Below, piece after piece: positions 42,303-51,214 of a DNA stretch of 64,000 nt; within the stretch, counting starts at the first letter, position 1; each line of letters begins with the position of its first letter. Location: assembly GCF_023276405.1 (NCBI RefSeq), contig NZ_JALRMO010000001.1, forward strand, positions 2,728,001 to 2,792,000, given 5' to 3'. The notes below the pieces were generated by a model, which saw nothing but the letters and a program-made list of their open reading frames with translations, did not search any database and had not been told where the DNA came from. Source of the stretch: Paenibacillus hamazuiensis (GTDB taxonomy: Bacteria; Bacillota; Bacilli; Paenibacillales; NBRC-103111). Position numbers and translations under genes: made by a program.

Positions 42303-44471
42303 TTAATCGGAGTAACCGAACCACTCGTTCGTCTGCTCCGCGAGCAGCTTACGGTAACCTTGAAACTCGTCATACAGGCGAATCGTGTACGTTTTTAAAA
42401 AATTGGCTTTATACATGAGGTCCGTATCTTCGACGGTGATGCGGAAGTCGCTGTGCTTGCCCAATCGGAGCCCGGTCATCGTTTCCGCTTTGGGCGGCGT
42501 CGCCGGATCGATTTCGGCAAAATCGTACGAACGTTCGAACCCTTTGTTGCCGTTATCGTCCTCAAAGGCGACGACGAGACGGTGCCCTTCCATATTGGCT
42601 TGCAGCAAAGGATTTTTATCGATATGGTAATCGAATATGAGCGTCAATGTTTTTTGGTTGATGCTTGTTCCGATGCGGGTCAAGTCGATCGTGTACGGTG
42701 CGAGCGCAACCTCGGCCAGCTTCTTTGGCACCTCATATTCGCTCTTCGGAAGCTCCAGCCAGCCCGCATGCGCGTATGCGTCGGCCGTTTCCCCGGCGCG
42801 GGTCCAGCCGGCGCCGGTGAGCGCCTGGCCGAGCAGCAGACGGGCTCCGCCTGAGGCGAAGCCTTTCGGCACGTACGCCCACGCCGTCAACAGCGCTTTG
42901 GAGCGCGGGGCGATGCTGCCGCCGGCATCAATAACCGCTGCCGGATATAACGTACCGTCAACGGCTTCAATGGAAGCAATCCATTGGGGCAGCGCGACAA
43001 AACGGTTTTCCTTGTTTTCAATCTCAAGCTGCAGGGCGACGATGGAAGCTGACAAGCTGTCATACATATCGGCTTTTTTCACCGTGACGGATGACGCATA
43101 CCCGGGTTCGTTCAGCTCAAGCGGGCTGCCCAGCGGAATTTGCGGAATCGCAGCGAAAGCGGCGGCGAATTCGGCCACTTCCCTCGTTTGCTTGTCGTCA
43201 TCGGTTTGCCCGATAACGAGGACCGCCCGATCCAGTGTCGAATAATAAGGCAGCTTGGCGTAAGCTACAACCCCGACCTTTTCTCCCGGCGAAAGACCGA
43301 TCGCTTCCGAAAGCGCCGTTTTCCCCTCCAGCGTTACGCCGCCGCCTAGCCGGTAATAAGCCGAAAGCTGCGGCAGCCTGGACATCGTTTCTCCCCGGTT
43401 CGTCAGCGTCAGTTCGGCAACGATCAGATCGCTCTTCTCCGACGGCATGCGTCTGACATGATTCAGCTTCAACCCGAACGTGCCCTCTTCCGTTTGAAAA
43501 AAAGTTTCGCCGCCCGTTCCATCGGCGGAGAAGGACGGGATTGCCGCTTCCGGCAGCGCGAAAGCGGAGATCGGCGCCTTCAGCTGGCTGTCCTTGAACG
43601 TTTGGAAAACGACAAGCTTCCAGTTACCGTCCCGGGCATCGTTCGGAGTGCTGCCTGCGAGCCGGACAACCCGCTTCTCCCGGCTCGGCACGGATAAAGC
43701 CGCAAAATCTTTCGCGGCAAGAGGAACCACGGCACCGTCCCCCTTGTTTTGCAGGGCAAATACAAGCATCGTGCCGTCGAACGCCGCCAAGTCGCTGTTT
43801 GCAAGCTCCACATCGACGGTAAACGTGGAAAGCCGCTCAGCCAATCCGCTTACCCTGGCAACCGATATTTCGCCGGTAACCCCATTCACCGTCAAGGAGC
43901 GGGGGATGCCGGCCGGCGTCGTATTCTCGTAGTCCGCCGGTATAGGGAGACGCCCCGTCAGTCGTTCGAACGTTTCTGCACTGAAATCCCAACGAACTGC
44001 TTCGATGCTGAGTTCCTCCGTCGGAACGCTGCCGATTTTCGCATAATACTTGATCGACTTGACGGTACGCCCGTCGATTGAGGTCACCTGCTTTTCGGTA
44101 GGCAGCAAACGTGCGGTAAACTCCGCTCCCGAGTTGTCTGTCAGCCGGATCCAATAGTCCGAAAGCGCGAACGTTTCCGGGGACGCATTACGAAGCGTCA
44201 TCGTAAAGACCGCCGTCCGTTCGGCCGGATCGGCACCTGACATGACGAACAGATCGGAAAATTCGCCGACAACTCCGTCCGCAAAAACAATTTCGCCAAC
44301 GGAACGCGGTGTGTACAATGCCGCCGCAGGCACAGCCGCAGCTGCCGGCGGCGGCACAACCTCTTGTGCGGCGGCTTCACCCGCAGCCTGCGCCGGCATT
44401 GTGCCAAGCAGCAGGCCGGATGCGAGCAGCGCGGCAAGCGCGCCGCAGCGGAGCGGTTTTTCCCAGCTCAT
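42303..44471 (-). CDS. Large secreted protein of unknown function
   Basis: 722 residues with a Sec signal peptide (cleavage near AQAAGEA), then an Ala/Pro linker. At least four repeated beta-sandwich-like modules follow, each with a pattern such as F-MTLRNASPETFALSDYWIRLTDNSG, VDVELANSDLAAFD, AELTLTNRGETMSRLPQLSAYY and ALQLEIENKENRFVALPQWIASIE. These resemble DUF4352-like extracytoplasmic domains. It is the last gene of the operon running down from 50354, so it probably works with the HlyD and MacB-like proteins at the cell surface. ATG 44471 follows GAGGG. Confidence 0.75.
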   Translation of the reverse strand: MSWEKPLRCGALAALLASGLLLGTMPAQAAGEAAAQEVVPPPAAAAVPAAALYTPRSVGEIVFADGVVGEFSDLFVMSGADPAERTAVFTMTLRNASPETFALSDYWIRLTDNSGAEFTARLLPTEKQVTSIDGRTVKSIKYYAKIGSVPTEELSIEAVRWDFSAETFERLTGRLPIPADYENTTPAGIPRSLTVNGVTGEISVARVSGLAERLSTFTVDVELANSDLAAFDGTMLVFALQNKGDGAVVPLAAKDFAALSVPSREKRVVRLAGSTPNDARDGNWKLVVFQTFKDSQLKAPISAFALPEAAIPSFSADGTGGETFFQTEEGTFGLKLNHVRRMPSEKSDLIVAELTLTNRGETMSRLPQLSAYYRLGGGVTLEGKTALSEAIGLSPGEKVGVVAYAKLPYYSTLDRAVLVIGQTDDDKQTREVAEFAAAFAAIPQIPLGSPLELNEPGYASSVTVKKADMYDSLSASIVALQLEIENKENRFVALPQWIASIEAVDGTLYPAAVIDAGGSIAPRSKALLTAWAYVPKGFASGGARLLLGQALTGAGWTRAGETADAYAHAGWLELPKSEYEVPKKLAEVALAPYTIDLTRIGTSINQKTLTLIFDYHIDKNPLLQANMEGHRLVVAFEDDNGNKGFERSYDFAEIDPATPPKAETMTGLRLGKHSDFRITVEDTDLMYKANFLKTYTIRLYDEFQGYRKLLAEQTNEWFGYSD

Positions 44472-44497
44472 GATGAATCCCTCTTTTATGAAGTAGT

Positions 44498-45925
44498 TTA
44501 CTCCTGCAAATACGTGCCGACCTTGTTTTGAATCGACTTCGCCGTATCTTCCGCCGAACGCTGTCCGGCAAAATAAGCGGACGTCTCATCCCGCACGATT
44601 TCCGTCACCTTAGGGTCGGATTCGGCATACCGTTTGACTGAAGTGAGCGTCTGCCCAAAACGTGCGATGTCTTCCGGCGAGGCAGGCTTCGGCACGATCT
44701 CTTTTCCGTTTATCATCATCTTCATGCCCGGCTGTGTGCCGAACGTTTTTAAACTTTCCAGCCTCGCTTTGGAAGCATTTTTATTCACGGCGAACCCGCC
44801 GAGCTCCCTTTGTTTTTGCATGTTTTCGGAGAGCAGAAAGGCTAGGAAATCCCAGGCTGCCTTCTTGTTTTTCGATTTTTCGTAAATGCCCAGCATAACG
44901 CCGGAGCCAAACGACAGCGAGGCGTCGCCGCTTTGACTCGGAAGGTTGTACATCGCTGTTTTATCGCCGAAATTGGCCTGCGGCAGCATGATCATTTCCT
45001 CATAACCCGATATATTCGGGACACTCGCAAACATCGACGAGCCGGGAGCCATTTCGCTTGCGGGAATCATCTTCTCATCGTACATCGCCTTCGCCAGCTT
45101 AAGAAGGCCGATAAACTCCGGCGAGTTGAAATTGGCCTTCTTGCCGGGGACATCGACGAACTTTTCAAAGCTGCTGTTTACCATAATTTTCATGAGCAAC
45201 GCAGGTTCGATCCGGTTCAATGGAGAAACGTCCGGAATACCGTCTTTGTTGTTGTCCTTCGAAAGCTTTTTCGCCAGGCTGACGAAATCGTTCCATGTCC
45301 ATGTCGAATCGTTGATCGGCTCGCTGCCGATCGCATCCTGATTGCCGAGCAGCTTGTTAATTGAGAAGTTGACCGGCAGCGCGTACAGCTTGCCGTTAAA
45401 TTTCACGCCCTCAAAAATGTTTTCGTAATACGCTTTGGTGTCGAACGATTTGTCATTTTTCATCAGTTCGCCGATGTCGGCGAGCAGCCCTTTTTCCGCG
45501 TATTTTTTGTACGGCAAATAGGAAGTGAAGATCAAGTCGGATGCTTTGCCTCCGAGCAGTTCGGCACTTACGGTCGTGACATATTTTTCGATGTTTTTCG
45601 GGTCTTCCTCCGCGGACCGCACCATCATGTTGCCGGGCTGCTTCGGTGTCGCGTAATACTCTTTGATGGAGATCGTCACACCCGGGTGCTTCTCCATATA
45701 CGCCTGTTTGGCCTGCTCAAGAAAACGGCTTGAGGTCGGCACTGAAATCGTGATCGTTATCGGATCGTTGCCCGCCACCGTGCCGCCTTTTTCTCCCCCG
45801 CCGCCGGCGCTTCCGGCCGGTGCAGAACCTGCGCCGCAAGCGGCAAGCGGCAGCACGGAGGCCACCGCCAGCACGGACGCCAAAACGGTCGCCGGGCGAT
45901 TTTTTTCATTGCCAATAGGTTTCAT
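44498..45925 (-). CDS. Extracellular solute-binding lipoprotein (family 1)
   Basis: 475 residues from ATG 45925; the frame is open upstream to 46156 but inside the preceding gene. Lipoprotein signal with lipobox LAAC, Gly/Ala-rich linker, then a family 1 solute-binding fold (DPITITISVPTSSRFLEQAKQAYMEKHPGV; TWTWNDFVSLAKKL; LPVNFSINKLLGN). Its start overlaps the end of the membrane protein gene by 20 bp. The two CUT1 permeases at 48556-50354 are its likely partners, although adaptor and MacB-like genes lie between them, which is unusual. Confidence 0.9.
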   Translation of the reverse strand: MKPIGNEKNRPATVLASVLAVASVLPLAACGAGSAPAGSAGGGGEKGGTVAGNDPITITISVPTSSRFLEQAKQAYMEKHPGVTISIKEYYATPKQPGNMMVRSAEEDPKNIEKYVTTVSAELLGGKASDLIFTSYLPYKKYAEKGLLADIGELMKNDKSFDTKAYYENIFEGVKFNGKLYALPVNFSINKLLGNQDAIGSEPINDSTWTWNDFVSLAKKLSKDNNKDGIPDVSPLNRIEPALLMKIMVNSSFEKFVDVPGKKANFNSPEFIGLLKLAKAMYDEKMIPASEMAPGSSMFASVPNISGYEEMIMLPQANFGDKTAMYNLPSQSGDASLSFGSGVMLGIYEKSKNKKAAWDFLAFLLSENMQKQRELGGFAVNKNASKARLESLKTFGTQPGMKMMINGKEIVPKPASPEDIARFGQTLTSVKRYAESDPKVTEIVRDETSAYFAGQRSAEDTAKSIQNKVGTYLQE

Positions 45926-47357
45926 CTTGCATCTTCCCTTCCCATTCGTATTGAATACAATCGATATATAGCAAAGCAAGCAGCGCCAGCCCTTCCCGCC
46001 AATCGAACAGCGGGACAGCTCCGCAGGCCCATATCGCGGCTGCGGCCGCAGCATAGCCGAGCAATAAGCTCGCATGCAGCTCCGGATAAAGAGTGTCCGG
46101 TAGAGCCGAAGGCTCCGCCGCATGAGCAGCGAGGCCGCTCGGCGATCCGCTCGCAATGCGTTGCGCCGTTTTGCGGATGCGCCGGCCGAGCCGGTATGCG
46201 GGCCAGCCGAGCAGAAGTGCGGCTCCGCCGCATAGTGTGACGAGCTCGAAGATTCGCGCCAGCCGCCACTCGTTCATCGACGCGGCATAGCCGATTTTTT
46301 TCGTCTGCCCGTACCAGCTTTCCTCGATCCTTTCCGCGAAAAAGCCGATATCGATCCATTGTTCCGGGATCCATTCCGGCGGAATATAAGGCCGGAAGCC
46401 GACAAGGCGCCATACGGCGGCGTTAAGCGCAATCAATGCGGCAAGACCTGTGCCGAGCCGGACCGCCTTCCGCCACCTGACGCGAAGCTCGGCCTGCCAG
46501 TCCATGCCGGCTCGCACCGCCTGCAGCAAACCGACCAGCCGCCCTGTCAGCCGGATACCAAGCCGCATGCTCGCTGCGCCGGACACAAGCGCTGCGGCGA
46601 GCAGACATAAGGCGGGGACTTGCCCGACAAGCTCGCGTTTCTCCGCATAGTTCGTCACACCGAACAGCGACTTGTTTTTATCGAGTGCGGTTAACAGATT
46701 CCCCGCCTCGGTCTTGCCGCGTATGGGTGCATCGTCCGCCGCTTCCCATTCCACCGTGCCGATGCCCGCGCCGCTGTCCAAATCCAGCAGCGAGGTTGCC
46801 GGCACATAGACGTCCGGTACACCGTTGTCAGCCATTTTCTGCACCAGCGTCTCCCGCTCGCGGTAAATTCCCGCGACGGTGAACGTCTCCCCGTGGATGC
46901 GAATGGTCTTGCCGACGATTCGCTGCGAGCCGAACAGTTTCTCGGCCGTATTTTCACTGATGACGGCTATGCGGCTGCGGCCAAGGACCGCTTGTTCGGT
47001 GATCGGACTGCCCGACGTGACCCACAGTGCGGCAAATTCGCCGTACTGGCCGCCTACGCCGATCACGTCCGCCTGCGTGGACGTTTTTTCGGTTTCCAGC
47101 GTATCCAGCGTACGTGCGCTGTACGCCACCTTGCGCGGGGCGAGCCGCCGCTGCAGCTCCCGAATGTCGTCCTCCGTGATCTTGCCCTGCCCGTCCGAAT
47201 AGCCGGGTGAGTAAACGGTTATGCCGATCTTGTTCCAGCCGGCCGGCCCGGATGCATCCAGCTCCTCGCGGACCAATGCCGCCGCAAGCGACAACCCGCA
47301 AACGATGATCACAATTCCAAGCGCCAGAGGCAAGCGATAGTTCCGCATTCGACGCAT
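45906..47357 (-). CDS. MacB-core-like membrane protein (ABC exporter-type, no ATPase)
   Basis: 483 residues from ATG 47357, with GGAGGGGGG 7 bases upstream and 13 bp after the HlyD stop. A TM helix near the N-terminus (LPLALGIVIIVCGLSLAAALV) is followed by a MacB periplasmic-core-type domain (ITEQAVLGRSRIAVISENTAEKLFG; GKTIRIHGETFTVAGIY). Three or four further hydrophobic segments follow (LCLLAAALVSGAA, LVTLCGGAALLLGW, LLLGYAAAAAAIWAC). The canonical FtsX domain is weak. With the upstream HlyD gene it resembles a MacA/MacB pair, but no nucleotide-binding domain is encoded nearby. Confidence 0.75.
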   Translation of the reverse strand: MRRMRNYRLPLALGIVIIVCGLSLAAALVREELDASGPAGWNKIGITVYSPGYSDGQGKITEDDIRELQRRLAPRKVAYSARTLDTLETEKTSTQADVIGVGGQYGEFAALWVTSGSPITEQAVLGRSRIAVISENTAEKLFGSQRIVGKTIRIHGETFTVAGIYRERETLVQKMADNGVPDVYVPATSLLDLDSGAGIGTVEWEAADDAPIRGKTEAGNLLTALDKNKSLFGVTNYAEKRELVGQVPALCLLAAALVSGAASMRLGIRLTGRLVGLLQAVRAGMDWQAELRVRWRKAVRLGTGLAALIALNAAVWRLVGFRPYIPPEWIPEQWIDIGFFAERIEESWYGQTKKIGYAASMNEWRLARIFELVTLCGGAALLLGWPAYRLGRRIRKTAQRIASGSPSGLAAHAAEPSALPDTLYPELHASLLLGYAAAAAAIWACGAVPLFDWREGLALLALLYIDCIQYEWEGKMQDETYWQ

Positions 47358-47370
47358 GCCGCCCCCCTCC

Positions 47371-48516
47371 TCACTCGGCAGTTTCCGCAATGACGCGGCT
47401 GCCTTCGTCGATCGGCTTGCTTGCCGACACGATGACGCGGTCCGTCGGACGAAGCCCGGACTGTACGGCCGTATTCGTATCGTCGGACGAGCCGGTCTGG
47501 ATCTCGGCCTTCTCGGCGTAATATTCCGTGCCGAGCGGGCCTTTGCGCTCCTTCAGCACGAGCACGTAATAACCCCCGCCGTCGCTTTGCCGTATCGCTT
47601 CGCTCGGAACGAGAAACGCGCCGCCCGGTTCCTTTTTCGTGATGGAGAGCTCCCCGGTTTCCCCTCCGATCAGCCGATCGTCGTACATCGTCACCACGAT
47701 TTCCTTCTTCTCCAGGGCCGCCGGCCCGGCCGATTCGGGATAGCGGATTTCCGTGATCGTTCCTTTCAACCGGGCGTTTTGCCATGAGGGGACGATCACT
47801 TCCGCCGCCTCTCCTACGCTCGCATATTTCGCTTTGCTCTCGGCAACCGGCACCGTCATCGAGAAGCCTTTGCTGCGGTCCTTGATGCGAACCGCTGCCT
47901 TCCCTGCAGGAATGATGCCGCCGGCCTGGGCGTTAACCTCGGCAACGATGCCGCTGGCCGGTGCCTTCAGCACGCTTTGCGTATCCAGCTGCCTGCGCAG
48001 CTGGGCGATTTTTCGCTCCAGCATCTGCAGCTCCAGCTTGGCGCTTTCGATTTGCCGGGCGGCGTCCTTAACCTCTTTGTCATCCCCTTTCATCCGGGCA
48101 TCGATATAAGCATCTTGGGTTTTCTTGAGATTTAACTCTTTCTGCCGGTGCTGATCCTGCAGGTCGCGGATGGAGTCGGCCGCCGTATCCGTCTTGAACG
48201 AAACGAGCGGCTGTCCCGCCTCCACTTTGTCGCCGGCTTTTACAAATACTTCGTTCACAAACCAGCTGACCTCGGAAAAAACATCTGCAGTTTCGGCCGC
48301 TTCGATCCGCGCGCTGCCCGTAATGACATGCTCGAGCATGCCGGGCTTCGGCCGTTCGGCGGAAACGGTCGGCAGCGAGAACGTCAGGATCGTATTGGAA
48401 AATAACGTAAGCAGCAGCAATCCGCCGGTAGCAAGCGCCATCCACCTGCGGGCCGCTTTTTTTCGCGCTGCATTGTCCGCAGCAGGCACAGCTTCATGCG
48501 CTGCCGTCGTTTGCAT
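47371..48516 (-). CDS. HlyD/MacA-type membrane fusion (adaptor) protein
   Basis: 381 residues from ATG 48516 (GGAGG 8 bases upstream; a start at 48549 has no site). One N-terminal TM anchor (ALATGGLLLLTLFSNTIL), a first biotinyl-lipoyl half (SEVSWFVNEVFVKAGDKVEAGQPLVSF), a helical coiled-coil hairpin (about 120-190), the second half (LKAPASGIVAEVNAQAGG) and beta-barrel domains. Such adaptors link inner-membrane pumps or ABC exporters to extracytoplasmic parts. It lies between the CUT1 permease genes and the MacB-like gene. Confidence 0.88.
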   Translation of the reverse strand: MQTTAAHEAVPAADNAARKKAARRWMALATGGLLLLTLFSNTILTFSLPTVSAERPKPGMLEHVITGSARIEAAETADVFSEVSWFVNEVFVKAGDKVEAGQPLVSFKTDTAADSIRDLQDQHRQKELNLKKTQDAYIDARMKGDDKEVKDAARQIESAKLELQMLERKIAQLRRQLDTQSVLKAPASGIVAEVNAQAGGIIPAGKAAVRIKDRSKGFSMTVPVAESKAKYASVGEAAEVIVPSWQNARLKGTITEIRYPESAGPAALEKKEIVVTMYDDRLIGGETGELSITKKEPGGAFLVPSEAIRQSDGGGYYVLVLKERKGPLGTEYYAEKAEIQTGSSDDTNTAVQSGLRPTDRVIVSASKPIDEGSRVIAETAE

Positions 48517-48555
48517 GTCAGGTTCCTCCTCTCCAGGTTGCATCGCCAAAACGGC

Positions 48556-49464
48556 TTACCCTTTAATGCCGGAAAGCTGAATGCCTTCCACCAAATCGTT
48601 TTCCGCATGCAGCATGAGCAGCACCATCGGCAGCATGTACAGCGAAGCGGCGGCAAACGCGATTCCCCGTTCCTCTTCGTTGATCGACGACATAAACACG
48701 GACAGCGGCTGTTTCAAGGCATCCTGCAGAAATACAAGCGGCTGCTCGACCATGTTCCAGTTATCGACGAACGTCAGAATCAAAAGCGCCGCCATCCCGG
48801 ATCGGCACATCGGCAGCACGATGCCGGCATAAATCCGCAGGTGCCCGGCCCCGTCAACCCGCGCGGCTTCAATGTAGCTGTACGGGATATACACCATAAA
48901 CTGCCTGAGCAAAAACACGCCGAATGCGCCGAAAATGCCGGGCAGCACGATCGAGGCGTGCGTGTTCAGCAGGCCGAGCTTGTCGGCTACGATAAAGCTC
49001 GGCACAAGCGTCACCTGAAACGGCATCAGCATCGTCACGATGTACACGAAAAACAGCCCTTCCTTCAGCGGGAAGCGGAGAAACGAAAAAGCGTATGCCG
49101 CAAGCGAGGCGACAACCGCCTGCCCGGCCACGATCGGCAGAGTCAGCAGGACGGAGTTCCAAAACATGAACAAAAACATCGGCTTGTTCACAAGCGCCTC
49201 GTAATATTGGCTTAAGCTGACTCTCTCCGGGATCGGCTTCAGCGATACATACCGCTCCGACGCCTCCTTGTCCGCCTGCTGCGCCGTATCCGACAGAGGC
49301 TCGTAAAGCAGCTCAATTTCTCCCTTCGTCATAAACGAATTGGTCAAAGTGACCGCCAGCGGAAACAGCAGGACGGCCGCCAGAAAAACGAGCCAGGCGG
49401 TAAGCGCCGCCTTCCGCAGCACAGGAAGCGTCGTGCGGATTTTTTTGCGAATGTGCCGCATCAT
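48556..49464 (-). CDS. CUT1 ABC permease, MalG-like
   Basis: About 302 residues from ATG 49464, chosen for the GGAGG 8 bases upstream; an ATG at 49485 overlaps the previous stop (ATGA) and is also possible. Six TM segments, with the ATPase-docking EAA loop EAARVDGAGHLRIYAGIVLPM near the C-terminal half. It has an unusually long extracytoplasmic loop after TM1 (LLYEPLSDTAQQADKEASERY). Pairs with the upstream MalF-like permease. The ATPase is presumably a shared MsmX-type subunit encoded elsewhere. Confidence 0.9.
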   Translation of the reverse strand: MMRHIRKKIRTTLPVLRKAALTAWLVFLAAVLLFPLAVTLTNSFMTKGEIELLYEPLSDTAQQADKEASERYVSLKPIPERVSLSQYYEALVNKPMFLFMFWNSVLLTLPIVAGQAVVASLAAYAFSFLRFPLKEGLFFVYIVTMLMPFQVTLVPSFIVADKLGLLNTHASIVLPGIFGAFGVFLLRQFMVYIPYSYIEAARVDGAGHLRIYAGIVLPMCRSGMAALLILTFVDNWNMVEQPLVFLQDALKQPLSVFMSSINEEERGIAFAAASLYMLPMVLLMLHAENDLVEGIQLSGIKG

Positions 49465-49481
49465 ATGGCTTCCCTCCGATG

Positions 49482-50354
49482 TCATCCGAGCGATTGGCTG
49501 ATTCGTCTCTCTGCGGCGAACAACACGAGCACCAGCACAATGACGACGATGGCCATGAGAAACGCGGCCGTCGTCAGCTTCTGGTAATCCAGCGAGCGAA
49601 ACATGTTGTTCATGTAATGCTGCAGCATATAAATGCTCTCGTGCGGATAGCCGCCGGCGATCAGGTATGTTTCGCGAAACACTTTGAACGAATGGATGAT
49701 CGACATGATAAAGACGAAAAATGCGGTCGGCATTAAATAAATGAGCGTAATTCCCCTCCATTGGCGAAACCGGGATGCCCCGTCAAGCGAAGCCGCTTCG
49801 TAATATTCGGCCGGAATATTTTGCAGGCCCGCGAGAAAGAGCAGCATGTTGTAGCCCGCGTTTTTCCACAAATAGACGAGCACGATTACCCACATGGCCG
49901 CATCGCTTTCCATCCAGTCCACCGGCGGTTTGCCAAGCGTAACCAGCCAGCCGTTCAGGACGCCGCCGCTGTCAAACAGCACCTGCCAAACGAGCACGAC
50001 CGAGGCGACCGGAACAACGAGCGGCGTCACAAAAGCAAGGCGAAGCCATTTTCGCACATAGACGCTGCAGTTCAGCAGCATCGCCAGCGTAAGTGACACC
50101 GCCATGCCGAGCGGTACGCAAACCGCCGTAAACTTGGCCGAATTCGCCGCCGCCCGCAAAAACGCCTCGTTGCCGAGCAGCTCTTCATAATTGCGCAGAC
50201 CGACAAAGGTTCCGTCGACGGGAGAGTCGACGAGCGAGTAATACAACCCGATGCCGAAAGGCAGCAGGAAAAACAGGAAATAGCCGATGAGGCTGGGCGA
50301 CAAAAAGGCGGCGGCAATCCAGCGCTCCTTGACCATGGCCCTGCTAGTTTTCAC
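49482..50354 (-). CDS. CUT1 ABC permease, MalF-like
   Basis: 290 residues with six TM segments and the EAA loop EAASLDGASRFRQWRGITLIYLMP. Start is GTG 50354, 9 bases after GGAGG. First gene of the six-gene minus-strand operon, divergent from the OmpR-type two-component genes. Sugar or oligosaccharide import is expected from the family. Confidence 0.9.
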   Translation of the reverse strand: MKTSRAMVKERWIAAAFLSPSLIGYFLFFLLPFGIGLYYSLVDSPVDGTFVGLRNYEELLGNEAFLRAAANSAKFTAVCVPLGMAVSLTLAMLLNCSVYVRKWLRLAFVTPLVVPVASVVLVWQVLFDSGGVLNGWLVTLGKPPVDWMESDAAMWVIVLVYLWKNAGYNMLLFLAGLQNIPAEYYEAASLDGASRFRQWRGITLIYLMPTAFFVFIMSIIHSFKVFRETYLIAGGYPHESIYMLQHYMNNMFRSLDYQKLTTAAFLMAIVVIVLVLVLFAAERRISQSLG

Positions 50355-50442
50355 ATTTGCATTCCTCCTCGTTTGCTGGTTGGAGCTTGTATGGTTGGAT
50401 CAAGCTGCCAATTGATCTCGATTTGCATTGTAAGATTCCAAA

Positions 50443-50472
50443 GTGACAACCGTGTGACAGATCTGATAGAAT
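50443..50472 (+). promoter_or_regulatory. Candidate promoter of the two-component genes
   Basis: GTGACA (50443-50448) and TAGAAT (50467-50472) with an 18-base spacer resemble sigma-A -35/-10 boxes, about 53 bp upstream of the regulator start. GTGACA is repeated at 50454. The 170-bp divergent spacer must also hold the permease operon promoter. Confidence 0.4.
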
Positions 50473-50524
50473 ATGTGGCAAATGTGAGAGACTGCCGAAT
50501 TCATGACAAGGAGTGTTCGGACCG

Positions 50525-51214
50525 ATGGGGAAAACGGTGCTGATCGTCGAGGACGAAGTACGGCTGCAGCGGCTGCTGAACGATTATTTGCGGCACGGGG
50601 GCTATGAGACGGTTTTGGCCAAAAACGGCCGGGAGGCGCTCGAGCGCTTTAACGAACGGGGCGTCGATCTCGTTTTGCTTGACGTGATGATGCCGTTTTT
50701 GGACGGGTGGTCCGTATGCCGTGAAATGCGGGCAAAGTCTGGGGTGCTTATCCTGATGCTCACCGCCCGCTCCGAGGAAGAGGACAAGCTGAAAGGCTAC
50801 GAGCTCGGCGCCGACGACTACATTACGAAGCCGTTCAGCCCTCAGGTGCTGCTCGCCAAAATTCGCGCGTTGTTCAAACGCCAGGAAATGCTTCTTGGCA
50901 CGCAGCGCGAGCCGGACGACATCCTATCCGCGAATGGCCTCTCGATTGACTTAAAAGCCCGTACCGTAAGCGCGGACGAAGAACCGGTTTCATTGTCCCC
51001 GAAAGAATTCGACCTGCTGCTGTATATGGCCAAAAACTTCAATATCGCCCTGACCCGGGACAAGCTGCTCGAGCATGTATGGGGTTACGATTACGAAGGA
51101 GATGAGCGGACACTCGATACGACCATCAAGCGGCTTCGACAAAAGCTGGGAGGCAAAGCGAATATGATCGAGACGGTGAAAGGCGTCGGCTACAAATTTC
51201 AGGTGGGCAAATGA
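50525..51214 (+). CDS. OmpR-family response regulator
   Basis: 229 residues from ATG 50525; a GTG at 50513 lies too close to the AAGGAG site. The REC domain has VEDE, the phospho-acceptor Asp in LVLLDVMMPFLDG and Lys in YITKPFSP; the winged-helix domain contains LSPKEFDLLLYMAKN and DTTIKRLRQKLGG. It overlaps the kinase gene by 4 bp (ATGA). The divergent transporter/secreted-protein operon is the probable target. Confidence 0.93.
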   Translation: MGKTVLIVEDEVRLQRLLNDYLRHGGYETVLAKNGREALERFNERGVDLVLLDVMMPFLDGWSVCREMRAKSGVLILMLTARSEEEDKLKGYELGADDYITKPFSPQVLLAKIRALFKRQEMLLGTQREPDDILSANGLSIDLKARTVSADEEPVSLSPKEFDLLLYMAKNFNIALTRDKLLEHVWGYDYEGDERTLDTTIKRLRQKLGGKANMIETVKGVGYKFQVGK

